Shown here: positions 1-7,970 of the stretch, piece after piece
Position numbering within the stretch: the first letter of the stretch is position 1
Layout: each line of letters starts with the position of its first letter
DNA from: Ophiocordyceps camponoti-saundersi (nom. inval.)
Taxonomy: Eukaryota; Ascomycota; Sordariomycetes; Hypocreales; Ophiocordycipitaceae
DNA: 15,350 nt
NCBI GenBank assembly: GCA_003339415.1
Contig: PDHQ01000575.1
Coordinates: 1-15,350 of the forward strand
Reading direction: 5' to 3'
Translations under genes and position numbers: made by a program
Notes under the pieces: generated by a model
What the model was told of the DNA's origin: nothing
What the model saw: the letters and a program-made list of their open reading frames with translations, nothing else
The model's database searches: none

Positions 1-35
1 TATTTTTATCTACAATAAAAATAAGAAGTGTGCTA

Positions 36-180
36 GGTTTTCTTTAATATAAATATTAAATTTGTTATTCTATTAATTTGTTAAATTAATAGAATAAAAA
101 ATCTGAAGCTATGCTATGCTCCTAGAGGGTTATATTTATATATATAAATATAACCGAATTTATTCCATAAATTCCTAGAG
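36..180 (+). repeat. Direct repeat of about 140 bp, copy 1 of 2
   Basis: It begins at TTTTCTTTAATATAAATATT and runs through an ATTCTATTAATTTG/AATTAATAGAAT hairpin to CTGAAGCTATGCT and a GAGGGTTATATTTATATA segment. The second copy is at 3996-4136 in the same orientation, with only a few base changes and small length differences. It lies outside any reading frame and contains internal hairpins, so it is probably a composite hairpin element copied within the mitogenome. Confidence 0.75.
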
Positions 181-238
181 TAGAGGGTTATATTTATATA
201 TAAATATAACCGAATTTATTCCATAAATTCCTAGAGTA
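121..238 (+). repeat. Two tandem copies of a 55-bp hairpin family
   Basis: Two copies (121-180 and 182-238) share CTAGAGGGTTATATTTATAT, an AT-rich palindrome, AACCGAATTTATTCC and ATAAATTCCTAGAG. The ends (CTCTAGGAATTTAT and its complement) bracket an inner stem GGTTATATTTATA/TATAAATATAACC, so the element can fold on itself. Other copies are at 1690-1745, 1746-1802 and 4077-4138, with an inverted one at 7913-7970. Confidence 0.75.
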
Positions 239-693
239 GAGCTGGAAAACGTATTTTTTTTAATAACATAATTTAATAAAATGCACGCATACCATACCAA
301 ATTTAATTTTTCTAGCGCCTTCCTGCTAGCTTAAAAATACAGGAAAAAAAATTCATAAAAAGGGGAATATTATTCCGTCCTGCTGCTGCAGCTATTTTGT
401 AGAGCTGAATAATATTCCCAAAATGTGCCTCCTCCGAAGGGGAGGGCTGCCTGCTGGAATAATATTCCCTACGAAGTGGTGGCTAATTTTTCTGCGCTGC
501 GCGTATATCACTACCACCAGAGGGAGGGACTTCTAATCCCTTGTGCATATTTTTATCGTAGATAAAAATCCGAAGTCTCCCATCCCAGCATATTTTCCCG
601 GCTCCGCCCTAATATTCTGAAACCGCCCTGTGTAGGAAGAAGACTTCGTCGTGCAGGGATAAGGAATATTATTCCCGTCGATATGCAGCGGGC

Positions 694-780
694 GGAATAT
701 TATGAATTTTTTATAATTTATATTAATTATAAAAAATCCGTTTTACTTTATATATATATATTATATAAAGTAAAACTCCC
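694..780 (+). repeat. Double-hairpin element, copy 1 (inverted copy at 8944-9030)
   Basis: Two stem-loops lie side by side. The first pairs ATTTTTTATAATT with AATTATAAAAAAT, and the second pairs GTTTTACTTTATATA with TATATAAAGTAAAAC. The 87-bp unit recurs in reverse complement at 8944-9030 with about one base difference. The architecture fits the double-hairpin elements known from some fungal mitochondrial DNAs. I infer mobility from the two near-identical copies in opposite orientation. Confidence 0.75.
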
Positions 781-913
781 TGCTTACCTTGCGCAGAAAA
801 ATACCTCTAAGGGACTAAGAGTCCCTAATCCCAGCCTTATTTTTCTATCCATAGATAGAAAAATATGCTGGATAAGGTGAAACCCGCCCTCCGGGAAAAT
901 TAAAGTAAAAGAC

Positions 914-1008
914 CACCGCTCACCGCTCACCGCTCACCGCTCACCGCTCACCGCTCACCGCTCACCGCTCACCGCTCACCTGAGAGCTGAGAGCTGAGAG
1001 CTGAGAGC
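914..1008 (+). repeat. Two adjacent 7-bp microsatellites
   Basis: About nine and a half copies of CACCGCT (914-980) are followed directly by four copies of TGAGAGC (981-1008). Both units are seven bases long, though their sequences differ. Nothing suggests that they are translated. Confidence 0.9.
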
Positions 1009-1074
1009 TGACAGCTGCTTTTATAGTCCCTACTTTCTGCTGCGCAGCAAGCATATAATACAATACTATAGTCT

Positions 1075-1147
1075 TATGTCGAGGTGAATCGAACACCCAT
1101 TAGAGAATACCAAAAATTCCTGATTTACCTATTTAATCTACGACATA
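1075..1147 (-). tRNA. trnQ(uug): tRNA-Gln (anticodon UUG)
   Basis: A complete cloverleaf is visible on the minus strand. The acceptor stem TATGTCG/CGACATA is perfect over 7 bp. The D-stem is GATT/AATC, the anticodon stem GGAAT/ATTCT encloses loop TTTTGGT (anticodon TTG), and the T-stem GGGTG/CACCT carries loop TTCGATT. The gene is 73 bp with no encoded CCA. It lies last of the visible tRNAs in transcription order, after tRNA-Leu(UAG), as in the Pezizomycotina L-Q-H-M segment. Confidence 0.93.
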
Positions 1148-1490
1148 TTTGTTTTTTATACTTTACGTTGAATCAGCAGAACAGAGAACAGCTCAACTCT
1201 AAAAAAGCTAGGGGCATTTTTGTGCTGCAGCTAGATCGCTGAGCGAGGAATAAAATAAAATTCCCCTCCCTTATCGGCGGAACCTTTTCCTACTCGGCTA
1301 AGCCCTTCCTGCTCTAGTAGTAGAGCTAGAGCTGAAGGAATAAATTCCGGCGGCTCCTGACCGGCTAGAGTAGTAGTAGAGCTGCAGCAGGCAGCTCTAC
1401 TGCTACTTTATGCAGGACTTTTTAACTTTAGTAGAGCTGCGGCTATTTTTATGGCTGGCTGCTTCGAGGTACACCGGAATAAATTCCGTG

Positions 1491-1534
1491 GGAAAGGAAA
1501 AGAAAGGAAAGGAAGGAAAGGAAAGGAAAGGAAC
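1491..1534 (+). repeat. GGAAA-type purine microsatellite
   Basis: Imperfect tandem GGAAA/GGAA units form an all-purine tract on the plus strand, outside any gene. Confidence 0.85.
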
Positions 1535-1689
1535 CGTCATAAAAATGTGCCCCCCCATATCTTATTAATATATGGGGATTTATCCCCCCCCCTCGCCACT
1601 TCGGCATAAAAATTTTTTAGCCGGGAATATTAGGAATTTGGCGGCGTATTGTATTTGGGGGCCACTTCGTCTTCTAGTAGAGCTAGAGT

Positions 1690-1802
1690 AGAGGGTTATA
1701 TTTATATATAAATACAACCGAATTTATCCCATAAATTCCTAGAGCTAGAGGGTTATATTTATATATAAATATAACCGAATTTATTCCATAAATTCCTAGA
1801 GC
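1690..1802 (+). repeat. Two tandem copies of the 55-bp hairpin family
   Basis: The copies (1690-1745 and 1746-1802) have the same order as at 121-238: GAGGGTTATATTTATATATA, then AACCGAATTTAT, then ATAAATTCCTAGAG. The left copy has small changes (ATACAACCG, TTTATCCCATAA). A tandem pair at two separate places suggests that the pair was copied as a unit or that the element duplicates in place. Confidence 0.75.
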
Positions 1803-1965
1803 GGAGTAAAAAATTTTTATGCTAGCAGGGCCAGGACTTACTTTTTATATATTTAAAAAGTAAGTCCCCCCCCCCTGGCTAGCTTGCGCAGGAATTTTAT
1901 TCCAGAGCGCGCTGCTGCTCTGCTCTACCTACTAGAGTTGACGACGATAATACCCTAGAGCGGCA

Positions 1966-2030
1966 GCTAGCTAGCTAGCAAGCAAGCAAGCAAGCTAGCT
2001 AGCTAGCTAGCAAGCCAGCGAGCAAGCGCA
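1966..2030 (+). repeat. GCTA/GCAA tetranucleotide array
   Basis: Runs of GCTAGCTAGCTA and GCAAGCAAGCAA alternate and then degrade into AGCCAGCGAGCAAGCGC. GCTAGC is self-complementary, so the array can fold into hairpins. Confidence 0.85.
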
Positions 2031-2172
2031 AGCAGCCTGCGGCTGCTCTTCGACTACATAGGGAGGGGATTAACGCAGGAAAATGTGCAGGTAGCAAGTG
2101 CAGCAGCAGCTGCAGCAGGTGATCTGTTCCTGCCTAACTAAAATTAAAAAATAAATAATAAATTTACTTTTT

Positions 2173-2257
2173 ACAGACGGTAGGACTCGAACCTACACGA
2201 GCGTGTTAACTCTTTGGCACCTAACGCCACCCCGTATTCCAATTTCGGCACATCTGT
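2173..2257 (-). tRNA. trnL(uag): tRNA-Leu (anticodon UAG)
   Basis: This is a class-II tRNA on the minus strand with a long variable arm. The acceptor ACAGATG/CGTCTGT has one T-G pair. The D-stem is CCG/CGG, anticodon loop GTTAGGT gives anticodon TAG, a GAG/CTC stem forms the extra arm, and the T-arm is GTAGG-TTCGAGT-CCTAC. At 85 bp it has the size expected for Leu. In fungal mitochondria (code 4) UAG-anticodon tRNA-Leu reads CUN codons. It lies between trnK and trnQ. Confidence 0.93.
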
Positions 2258-2422
2258 TTGTAACATTGATGGCTAATTATTATTATTTTATTATATATTT
2301 TACAGCTCCAGCCTCTGTGCCCTGTGCTCTGTGAATATAATCTATGTATTTTTTTTTATAATTTTATATATTTTTTCTGTGCAAGAGTCGAGTCCCCGCA
2401 CAGAAAAATTTAAAAAAGTTAT

Positions 2423-2499
2423 CCATACCATACCATACCATACCATACCATACCATACCATACCATACCATACCATACCATACCATACCATACCATACC
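2423..2499 (+). repeat. (CCATA)n microsatellite, about 15 copies
   Basis: This is a perfect pentanucleotide array. A short plus-strand frame through it would encode a repetitive Ile-Pro-Tyr-His-Thr peptide. That is an artefact of the repeat and not evidence of a gene. Confidence 0.95.
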
Positions 2500-2551
2500 T
2501 AAAAAAAATTAATAAATAAAACCGTATTTTATGCGCTAGATATGCGTGTTA

Positions 2552-2603
2552 GGATGGATGGATGGATGGATGGGATGGATGGATGGATGGATGGATGGAT
2601 GGC
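2552..2603 (+). repeat. (ATGG)n microsatellite
   Basis: About a dozen tandem ATGG units with one internal slip (TGGGATGG). The array lies just 50 bp from the CCATA array, so two unrelated arrays arose side by side. Confidence 0.92.
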
Positions 2604-2866
2604 GGGAATAAAATTCCGCCGTCGCGCTGGAATATTATGAATTTTTTAGTAGTGCGGGACTAATAGTACTACTTCGCTAGGAGGATTTTTCTATCGTAAA
2701 TAGATAAATATGGTATGGCGAGCACTTCTAGGGAGATTTATATTATATATATATAAATCTCCCTATGAAGTGGCTAGAGCTAGAGTAGAGGGGTACTTCT
2801 AGCCACCGATTTTTGGAATATTTCCAAAAATAAGGCGGGTCGCTAATTTTATTATAAAACATAATT

Positions 2867-2946
2867 CCTAGCTTTTTTTTCGCCACGCATATTTTTTGTC
2901 TACGACAAAAAATCAGCAGGCGAAAAATTTGCAGACTATTAGTCCC
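2867..2946 (-). repeat. 80-bp hairpin element, inverted copy (1 of 3)
   Basis: The core is ATTTTTTGTC-tacg-ACAAAAAAT, flanked by complementary CGCC/GGCG segments (TTTTCGCCACGCAT and GCAGGCGAAAAATTT), and ends in a GCAGACTATTAGTCCC palindrome. Reverse-complement copies are at 7267-7351 and 8480-8560. The nested pairing gives a long imperfect hairpin. Confidence 0.75.
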
Positions 2947-2983
2947 TCCCCCTCCCTTCGGAGGGGGAGCAGACTATTAGTCC

Positions 2984-3072
2984 CGCTAGAGCTAGAGCTA
3001 GAGCTAGAGCTAGAGCTAGAGCTAGAGCTAGAGCTAGAGCTAGAGCTAGAGCTAGAGCTAGAGCTAGAGCTA
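2984..3072 (+). repeat. (GCTAGA)n microsatellite, about 15 copies
   Basis: This is an uninterrupted hexanucleotide array. The same unit occurs as short stubs (1-3 copies) at the ends of the 55-bp hairpin elements, for example at 4134-4155. The long array may have expanded from such an element end. Confidence 0.95.
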
Positions 3073-3605
3073 TAAAAAATCCGGTTTTCCTAGCAAGCTA
3101 GGAATAATATTACAGGCTATTGAGCTGCGGCAACATTATTCCCGCCCGCCCGCAGCTATACTAAAAATTCGATTTTTTTTAATCTTAAGATATGTATTTT
3201 ACTTCTCCGGATATGTCCGGTATACATATCCATAGATGTCAAATGTGCAGGAAAAAATATACGATTTTTTTTACTATGCTTCGCTATACCGAAATTTATT
3301 CCCGGTATTGCGAAGCAGTCCTATCTATCTTAATCGCCAAATTTATAGAGATAGCTGCCTACGGTTATCCTTCTATGTATAGACAGAAATTTTAGATATA
3401 TAAAATAAATAAAAGATAAAAATATGCAGCGCTCGGTCTCCACAGCTCTAGAAAATACTAGCGCGGTAAAGCGCTCCTAATAGAAATCCTTCCGCAGGCT
3501 AGAGATCTGTCGATCACCCCTCTATAGCTCTCCTAAATTACTAATAAATGCTACTTTTAACATAACCGTACACTGAGCAGGGTGGGACTAAAAGTCCCTC
3601 CTTTT

Positions 3606-3677
3606 AGGACCTGCAGGATTCGAACCTACATTTTAATGATTAAAAGTCATATGTAATCACCATTATACTAAAGTCCT
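3606..3677 (-). tRNA. trnK(uuu): tRNA-Lys (anticodon UUU)
   Basis: The acceptor AGGACTT/AGGTCCT pairs over 7 bp with one T-G. The anticodon arm TATGA-CTTTTAA-TCATT gives anticodon TTT, and the T-arm is GTAGG-TTCGAAT-CCTGC. The gene is 72 bp. It sits 4 bp from trnF on the same strand, within the compact A-F-K group. Confidence 0.93.
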
Positions 3678-3681
3678 TTTT

Positions 3682-3753
3682 GCCCGCGGTAAGACTTGAA
3701 CTTACAACCAAAACAACTTCAACGTTCTGCTCAACCAATTGAGCTTCACAGGC
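3682..3753 (-). tRNA. trnF(gaa): tRNA-Phe (anticodon GAA)
   Basis: The acceptor GCCTGTG/CGCGGGC pairs with two T-G wobbles. D-arm GCTC/GAGC is perfect, and anticodon loop TTGAAGT (anticodon GAA) is closed by GAACG/TGTTT with wobbles. The T-arm is TAAGT/ACTTA-like around TTCAAGT. The gene is 72 bp and is separated from trnA and trnK by only 5 and 4 bp, which is the normal compact spacing of this cluster. Confidence 0.92.
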
Positions 3754-3758
3754 TTATT

Positions 3759-3830
3759 GGAGATACTAGGAATCGAACCTAGACCTTTAACGTGCAAAGT
3801 TAACATTCTACCTAATTAAACCATATCCCC
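3759..3830 (-). tRNA. trnA(ugc): tRNA-Ala (anticodon UGC)
   Basis: The acceptor GGGGATA/TATCTCC pairs with one G-T. The anticodon arm TTAAC-TTTGCAC-GTTAA gives anticodon TGC, and T-arm CTAGG-TTCGATT-CCTAG is perfect. The gene is 72 bp. It is the first gene downstream of the large insertion that separates it from trnL(UAA). Confidence 0.94.
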
Positions 3831-3995
3831 TTTTGCGAGCTGCTGCTGCAGTACTAAGAGTAGCTGAAAGCTGCTATCTTAAAATAAAAAGGCCGGAGCC
3901 GTCCTAGTGAAGCTGACTACTAGGAATTTTACGGGACTCGGCGTATTTTTGGAAATACTCCAAAAATCGGTGCCGTCCCTTAGGGCTACTTCGTT

Positions 3996-4138
3996 GGTTT
4001 TTCTTTAATATAAATATTAAATTTTGTATTCTATTAATTTATCAAATTAATAGAATACAAAATCTGAAGCTATGCTCCTAGAGGGTTATATTTATATATA
4101 TAAATATAACCGAATTTATTCCATAAATTCCTAGAGCT
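3996..4138 (+). repeat. Direct repeat of about 140 bp, copy 2, with a 55-bp family member
   Basis: It matches 36-180 from TTTTTCTTTAATATAAATAT through the ATTCTATTAATTT hairpin to the AACCGAATTTATTCC family element (4077-4138). Paired changes in the hairpin arms (TTGTATTCT with AGAATACAA here, TTGTTATTCT with AGAATAAAAAA in copy 1) suggest that the stem is partly maintained. Confidence 0.75.
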
Positions 4139-4370
4139 AGAGCTAGAGCTAGAGCTGGAACGTATTTTTGGCATTTTTTTTGGTTTTTTGCGTTATTTTA
4201 CTATGCAAGAGTAAAATTTGCGTGATTTTAAGGGACTAATAGTCCCGGCCGGCTAATGCCGAAGTGGCTGAAGAATATTCCAAAAACCGGCGGCTAGAAG
4301 TGCCCCCTTCAGCTATACTAAATTCGATTTATATATATATTATATATATATATAAATCTCCCGCTACAGA

Positions 4371-4401
4371 TTTTATATCTTAGAGGTATCTAAGATATAA
4401 A
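4371..4401 (+). repeat. AT-rich perfect hairpin downstream of the 806-codon frame
   Basis: TTTTATATCTTAGA and TCTAAGATATAAAA pair around a three-base loop (GGT). It lies about 120 bp beyond the stop of the 806-codon frame. It could stabilise or help process that transcript's 3' end, but many similar hairpins occur nearby without an adjacent gene. Confidence 0.55.
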
Positions 4402-4517
4402 ATTATACTAAATGTGCCGGCACTCGGCTTATAGCGCTAGGCAGGCTTCGCCCCTTAGGAGAGCTAGTTGCTAGACAACTCAACCAAAAATTAATTAAGA
4501 TCATAGCATTGTTATTT

Positions 4518-6938
4518 TTACAACGGCTCTTTCCGCAATAATCTATTTAATATAGAGCCGTCCTCCCTGCTTAAAATATTAAAAATAAATTTAATATCTC
4601 TAATATCATTTGATAATAGTGCTCCCCCCCGATCATGATAATTATCATATGCTCCTACACTATAAATTTGGGGTTGACATGATCTATGAGGTGTATATTC
4701 AAGAGATAATAATTCCATAGAGATTTTAGAACTACAAACAGCAAAGATAAAACTAGGTCTAATTAGTTCTGATCTTGTAGGAATAAACGAGAGTAATTTC
4801 TCTCTACTGTAATTCATTTCTACAAAGGTACCCGGTTTAAAATGAAACAGTGATTCATGGTGATCTCTAAATACTATAAAATTACCATTTCATATGTGAC
4901 TATGGTAATTTCTAAGTAAATGGTCATCTGATAAATTAGATATCAATTCTAGACCGTTTGGTGTACCTGGAGGTTTACCGTTATTTTCAAAATAATCAAT
5001 ATATAATTGATCTAATTGGTTTTCACCAGTATCCCGCGCTTCTTCTGAGATTACGGCGCCTGGTCGTGCTTGTTTAATTAAATTTTTTATATTGGCAATT
5101 GCCCTTGTTTTAGGTAATTGATAATTATTATCGTAATAATTTCAATCATTTTTTGTATTAACACGAAAGTATTTAGAGGCATCCTTTTCCATGGTATTTA
5201 AATCTGTGTATGAGGGGCCAAGGGGTCTATATAGTCTTACTAAACCTTCAAAAAATCCCAGTTCTGTTATGGTAATAACACTCATACTTTCTGTTTTATC
5301 AGGTATATACACACCATAATTTTCTTCCAAATGTTTAATAGCACGCTCTACTGGTTCTAATTCACAGTTAATATATCGAAGGTTGGGGTTAAATACATAA
5401 TGAGTAGGCCTAAACTCTCTTATCATTAGCTCTTTATCCTTTTCAATTATATTTACTACTGTCGTAGTATCATTCATTTTTCCTATTGAACCAATGTATT
5501 TGTCATTTTTAAAAAGAACTTGTGGTTTTAAAATTAATCTACCGCCCGGATGTAGCGATGTTGTATATTTTGCTTCTATAATACTTTTCTGATGATAAAC
5601 CATACTTAATATCGGAGATATGGCTATCTCGTTCATGTCTTCTCCTTTAATACCACCTTCTCCTCATAATTCACCACTAATATTCGGCTTCTCTTCTATG
5701 TTTTTATGATTTAATCAACTATAACATTTTACTGTTTCAGCTTTGTTATCTGTTGTATTAAAGTTATTTGCAGCCACTTCTTTTACTTTTACATTAAAAT
5801 ATTCCGAGCTTTCAGTTAAAACACGATCAGTACGTGACGACGTCCAAACATTTCCCCACTCTACTTGTTCATTATGTCCTCTACAAGCTCCTTCTGATAA
5901 ATATAAACCTACAAAATTCATTTGTGATGCCGTTCGGTAACTCAGTTCAGGCAACGTAATTGCTTTAAGACAAGTTCTATTTTCACTGGCCATCATTTTA
6001 TCTAATTTATCAGTAGTACTAGTATAGCTGCTGCTGCTCTCGTCAGAGCTAGAACTGCTTCCTGAGCTAGGCGGAGTCTTAAAAAAGCGGCGGATGTTAC
6101 GAATTATGGTTGAGATCTTGAACCATCCATCTTCTAATTGTGATGGTATTCCTTTTTTTGAGAAGTAATATATTAACGATGAAAAAATAAACACTGTCGC
6201 TAAGTAATAATAAAAACAATACTTAGCTATTAATAACACTAACGTTACCCTTAATATATTATAGAGATTTACATTATTTATAACAAAATCATTAAACAAT
6301 CGTAAATCTTTTAGTTCTATATTACTTTTATTTGCCCATTTTGTTACTATATTCGCTACAAAATATATATAAGGTAAACATAATAATACTAGTAATATAC
6401 TACATATAATATTATCATCGAAATTAAATATACATAGCAGAGTTAATCTAATTAAGATTCTTGCCGGTATCATTACTGAGAAAAGCTTTAATAAAAAACA
6501 TGATATTTTTTCTCTTTGTTGCCATAAAAGTATTAACCTCTTTTTATTTCATTTTTTTATGTCAATAATATGTTTAGCGGTAAAGTTTGTTAATAAACAT
6601 ATGACAAATATAAAAACTAGTATTATGTATATAATAAATTTAATATTTACTAATATATTGTTTGCAGTAATCACGTATAAATATATAGCCAACAATATAA
6701 TGATATTAATACTAGTATCAAAAGGTCTTTTTCTAGCAAATTTCTTAATACTTTCAGTTAATTTGGCTTTGAGATCGTCGGATAACCCCTCCAATTCTGG
6801 TAACTCCCAATCGAAATATGGGTAAGGTATAATACCCACTTTCAGAGATATTACAGTAATTGCAATAAAAATTGCACAAGCAAAAAAACCTGCAATTAAT
6901 ATGTTTTTTGATTTATTGTCGTAAAGTTGTTTTTTCAT
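4518..6938 (-). CDS. Unrecognised 806-residue multi-pass membrane protein (code 4)
   Basis: The frame is open from the ATG at 6938 to a TAA at 4518-4520 only if TGA is Trp. In-frame TGA codons lie at 6549, 5715, 5664, 5142 and 4890, so standard-code readings split it into four pieces. This ATG is the first after an upstream in-frame TAA (6954-6956). Hydrophobic segments appear at about residues 13-35, 75-95, 98-118, 160-175, 177-198 and 228-260 (probably two). They are followed by a charged stretch, a Ser-rich linker at about 290-312 (SSGSSSSSDESSSS), and a hydrophilic C-terminal region of nearly 500 residues. I recognise no domain. It is not a respiratory-chain subunit, homing endonuclease, ribosomal protein or plasmid polymerase. 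Intact length and normal use of TGG and TGA for Trp argue that it is under selection. It may be a plasmid companion gene or a lineage-specific orphan. Confidence 0.8.
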
Positions 6939-7048
6939 AGTTTTAGTTTGGTTTTATATTATAGATTGTACTCAAAGCTGGAGCAGTTTATAGCAAACGG
7001 TAAGAGTTTGTGCTCTAAAGTACTTATAAATTTATTTTATGCTGCAGG

Positions 7049-7073
7049 GACTTCACTTCACTTCACTTCACTT
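7049..7073 (+). repeat. (CACTT)n microsatellite
   Basis: Five tandem CACTT-type pentanucleotides lie in the spacer upstream of the 806-codon frame. Confidence 0.85.
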
Positions 7074-7266
7074 CTTATTTTATATATATATACATATAAA
7101 TAAGGAACTAGGCTACTAGCGCGACTTCCTTATGTATATGGATTTTGTAGAGGGCGCCTAGAGCTAGGGCTCCTGGGATTTAATCCCCTGGAGCTCTACT
7201 CGGGACTAATAGTCTGCTTCCCTTCGCAGGGACTAATAGTCTGCTCCTCCTCCGAAGGGAGGGGGA

Positions 7267-7351
7267 GGGACTAATAGTCTGCAAATTTTTCGCCTGCTGA
7301 TTTTTTGTCGTAGACAAAAAATATGCGTGGCGAAAAAAAAAAAAAGCTAGG
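7267..7351 (+). repeat. 80-bp hairpin element, copy 2
   Basis: It runs from GGGACTAATAGTCTGC through AAATTTTTCGCCTGCTGATT, the ATTTTTTGTCGTAGACAAAAAAT hairpin core and GCGTGGCGAAAA to AAGCTAGGA. It is the reverse complement of 2867-2946 and near-identical to 8480-8560. The A-run after GGCG differs in length between copies (13 here, 9 at 8545), as expected for slippage. Confidence 0.78.
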
Positions 7352-7390
7352 AATTTTATTTTTTAATAAAATTCGGGACTCTTAGTCCCC

Positions 7391-7436
7391 TCTAGGGGAC
7401 TATTAGTCCCTAGAAGTGGCGGAGTAAAAAATTTTT
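7391..7436 (+). repeat. 46-bp exact direct repeat, copy 1 (copy 2 at 14539)
   Basis: A TCTAGGGGACTATTAGTCCC palindrome with the closing TAGA is followed by AGTGGCGGAGTAAAAAATTT. The same 46 bases occur at 14539-14584. Identity over the whole unit, including the non-palindromic part, indicates recent copying. Confidence 0.85.
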
Positions 7437-7751
7437 CATAAAAAATTTTATGCTACCACAAGAAAATTCATAGAAGCCAGAAAATAGAGCTGAGCTTTAT
7501 GTGATTTAGGAGCTTATGTGCTTGTGCTTGCTTGTATTTGTGCTTATGCTACACCAGCAGGCACCCTTCCTCGTGCCTGCGGGAATAAAATTCCCGTCGT
7601 GCTGCCGTGCTTACTTCGTAGGCTAATAAATTTTTGGCATATTTTTATCGTAAATAAAAATAAGAAGTGTGCCGGGAATATTATTCCCATAATATTCCCA
7701 GCTCTGCAAAAATACGGTTTAGGAATTTTTCTATGAATTTATTGAGAGGAG

Positions 7752-7789
7752 GCAGCGCGGGAGGTTTATATATAAACCTCCCGCGCTGC
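7752..7789. repeat. 38-bp perfect palindrome
   Basis: GCAGCGCGGGAGGTTTATA is followed directly by its exact reverse complement, with no spacer. The outer arms are GC-rich and the centre is TATATA. It is the longest uninterrupted palindrome I found in the window. A perfect zero-loop palindrome can extrude as a cruciform or form a snap-back end. Confidence 0.9.
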
Positions 7790-7912
7790 TAAATTACTTT
7801 GTAGAAAAATTAGATTTTTTTTTAATCTTACTAAACCTGAAATATTTTTATGTCGTCGTGCTTGGAATATTATTCCCCGCTCTAGCTCTAGGAAATATTA
7901 TCCCCCTCTAGC

Positions 7913-7970
7913 TCTAGGAATTTATGGGATAAATTCGGTTATATTTATATATAAATATAACCCTCTACTC
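7913..7970 (-). repeat. 55-bp hairpin family, inverted copy
   Basis: It is the reverse complement of the copies at 121-238 and 1690-1802: CTAGGAATTTATGGGATAAA, then TTCGGTTATATTTATATATA, then AACCCTCTACTCTAGCTC. The TATGGGATAAATTC variant matches the copy at 1690-1745 best, so that copy and this one are probably closest relatives. Confidence 0.75.

Larger units (their letters stand above)
1..1074. other. Gene-free repeat-rich spacer left of trnQ
   Basis: I see no gene or tRNA here. The stretch holds the first copy of a direct repeat of about 140 bp (36-180), two copies of a family of about 55 bp (121-180, 182-238), many GGAATAATATTCC-type palindromes, GC-rich patches, a double-hairpin element (694-780) and two heptanucleotide microsatellites (914-1008). 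In Pezizomycotina the tRNA cluster would continue past trnQ with trnH and trnM. Neither is present before the window edge. Confidence 0.6.
1148..2172. other. Gene-free spacer between trnL(UAG) and trnQ
   Basis: No reading frame or RNA gene is recognisable. The spacer contains a GGAAA-type purine microsatellite (1491-1534), poly-C tracts at 1584-1592 and 1866-1875, two copies of the 55-bp family (1690-1802), a TTTTTATATATTTAAAAAGTAAG-like hairpin next to the second poly-C tract, and a GCTA/GCAA tetranucleotide array (1966-2030). In compact relatives these two tRNAs are close together. Confidence 0.6.
2258..3605. other. Gene-free spacer between trnK and trnL(UAG)
   Basis: No gene is supported. 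The spacer holds three long microsatellites (CCATA, ATGG, GCTAGA), many GGGACTAATAGTCCC-type and GGAATAATATTCC-type palindromes, an inverted copy (2867-2946) of an 80-bp element also found at 7267 and 8480, and a hairpin GGGAGATTTATATT/AATATAAATCTCCC-like at 2731-2762. The stretch 3424-3590 is less repetitive and carries one copy of TCCGCAGGCTAG, a 12-mer otherwise seen only in the stem-loop array at 9353-9760. Confidence 0.6.
3831..4517. other. Gene-free spacer between the 806-codon frame and trnA
   Basis: No gene is visible. The spacer contains the second copy of the 140-bp direct repeat (3996-4136), AT hairpins at 4331-4360 and 4371-4401 (TTTTATATCTTAGA/TCTAAGATATAAAA), and GC-rich fragments. 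Some of these, such as GGGACTCGGCGTATTTTTGG, also occur near 14510. The 3' end of the minus-strand reading frame lies immediately to the right. Confidence 0.6.

Noticed and set aside
683..880. Plus-strand 65-codon frame
   Set aside because: It runs through the double-hairpin element at 694-780, so its residues are by-products of the hairpin sequence.
2331..2519. Plus-strand 62-codon frame
   Set aside because: Its second half is the translation of the CCATA microsatellite, and the first half is AT-rich spacer beside the tRNA-Leu gene. No protein-like pattern.
3192..3395. Plus-strand 67-codon frame with several Cys and His residues
   Set aside because: It is short, on the opposite strand to every gene, runs over local palindromes (TCCGGATATGTCCGG), and shows no recognisable domain. 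A zinc-binding reading would be speculation.
5743..6825. Plus-strand frames at 5743-5940 and 6559-6825
   Set aside because: They are antisense to the continuous 806-codon frame and have no independent support.
6967..7021. tRNA-like fragment on the plus strand with CAAAC-GGTAAGA-GTTTG stem-loop and a D-arm-like GCTGGAGCAGTTTATAGC
   Set aside because: Position 33 is not T, no T-arm follows, and the GTAC ends do not make a normal acceptor stem. At best a decayed tRNA.
6939..7030. Third copy of the shared upstream block before the 806-codon frame
   Set aside because: Only GCTCCAG and a loose AT-rich similarity are present. The CTCTTTAAATAT core is missing.
7518..7736. Plus-strand 72-codon frame
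   Set aside because: It covers dispersed palindromes (GGAATAAAATTCC, GGGAATATTATTCCC) and is most likely chance.
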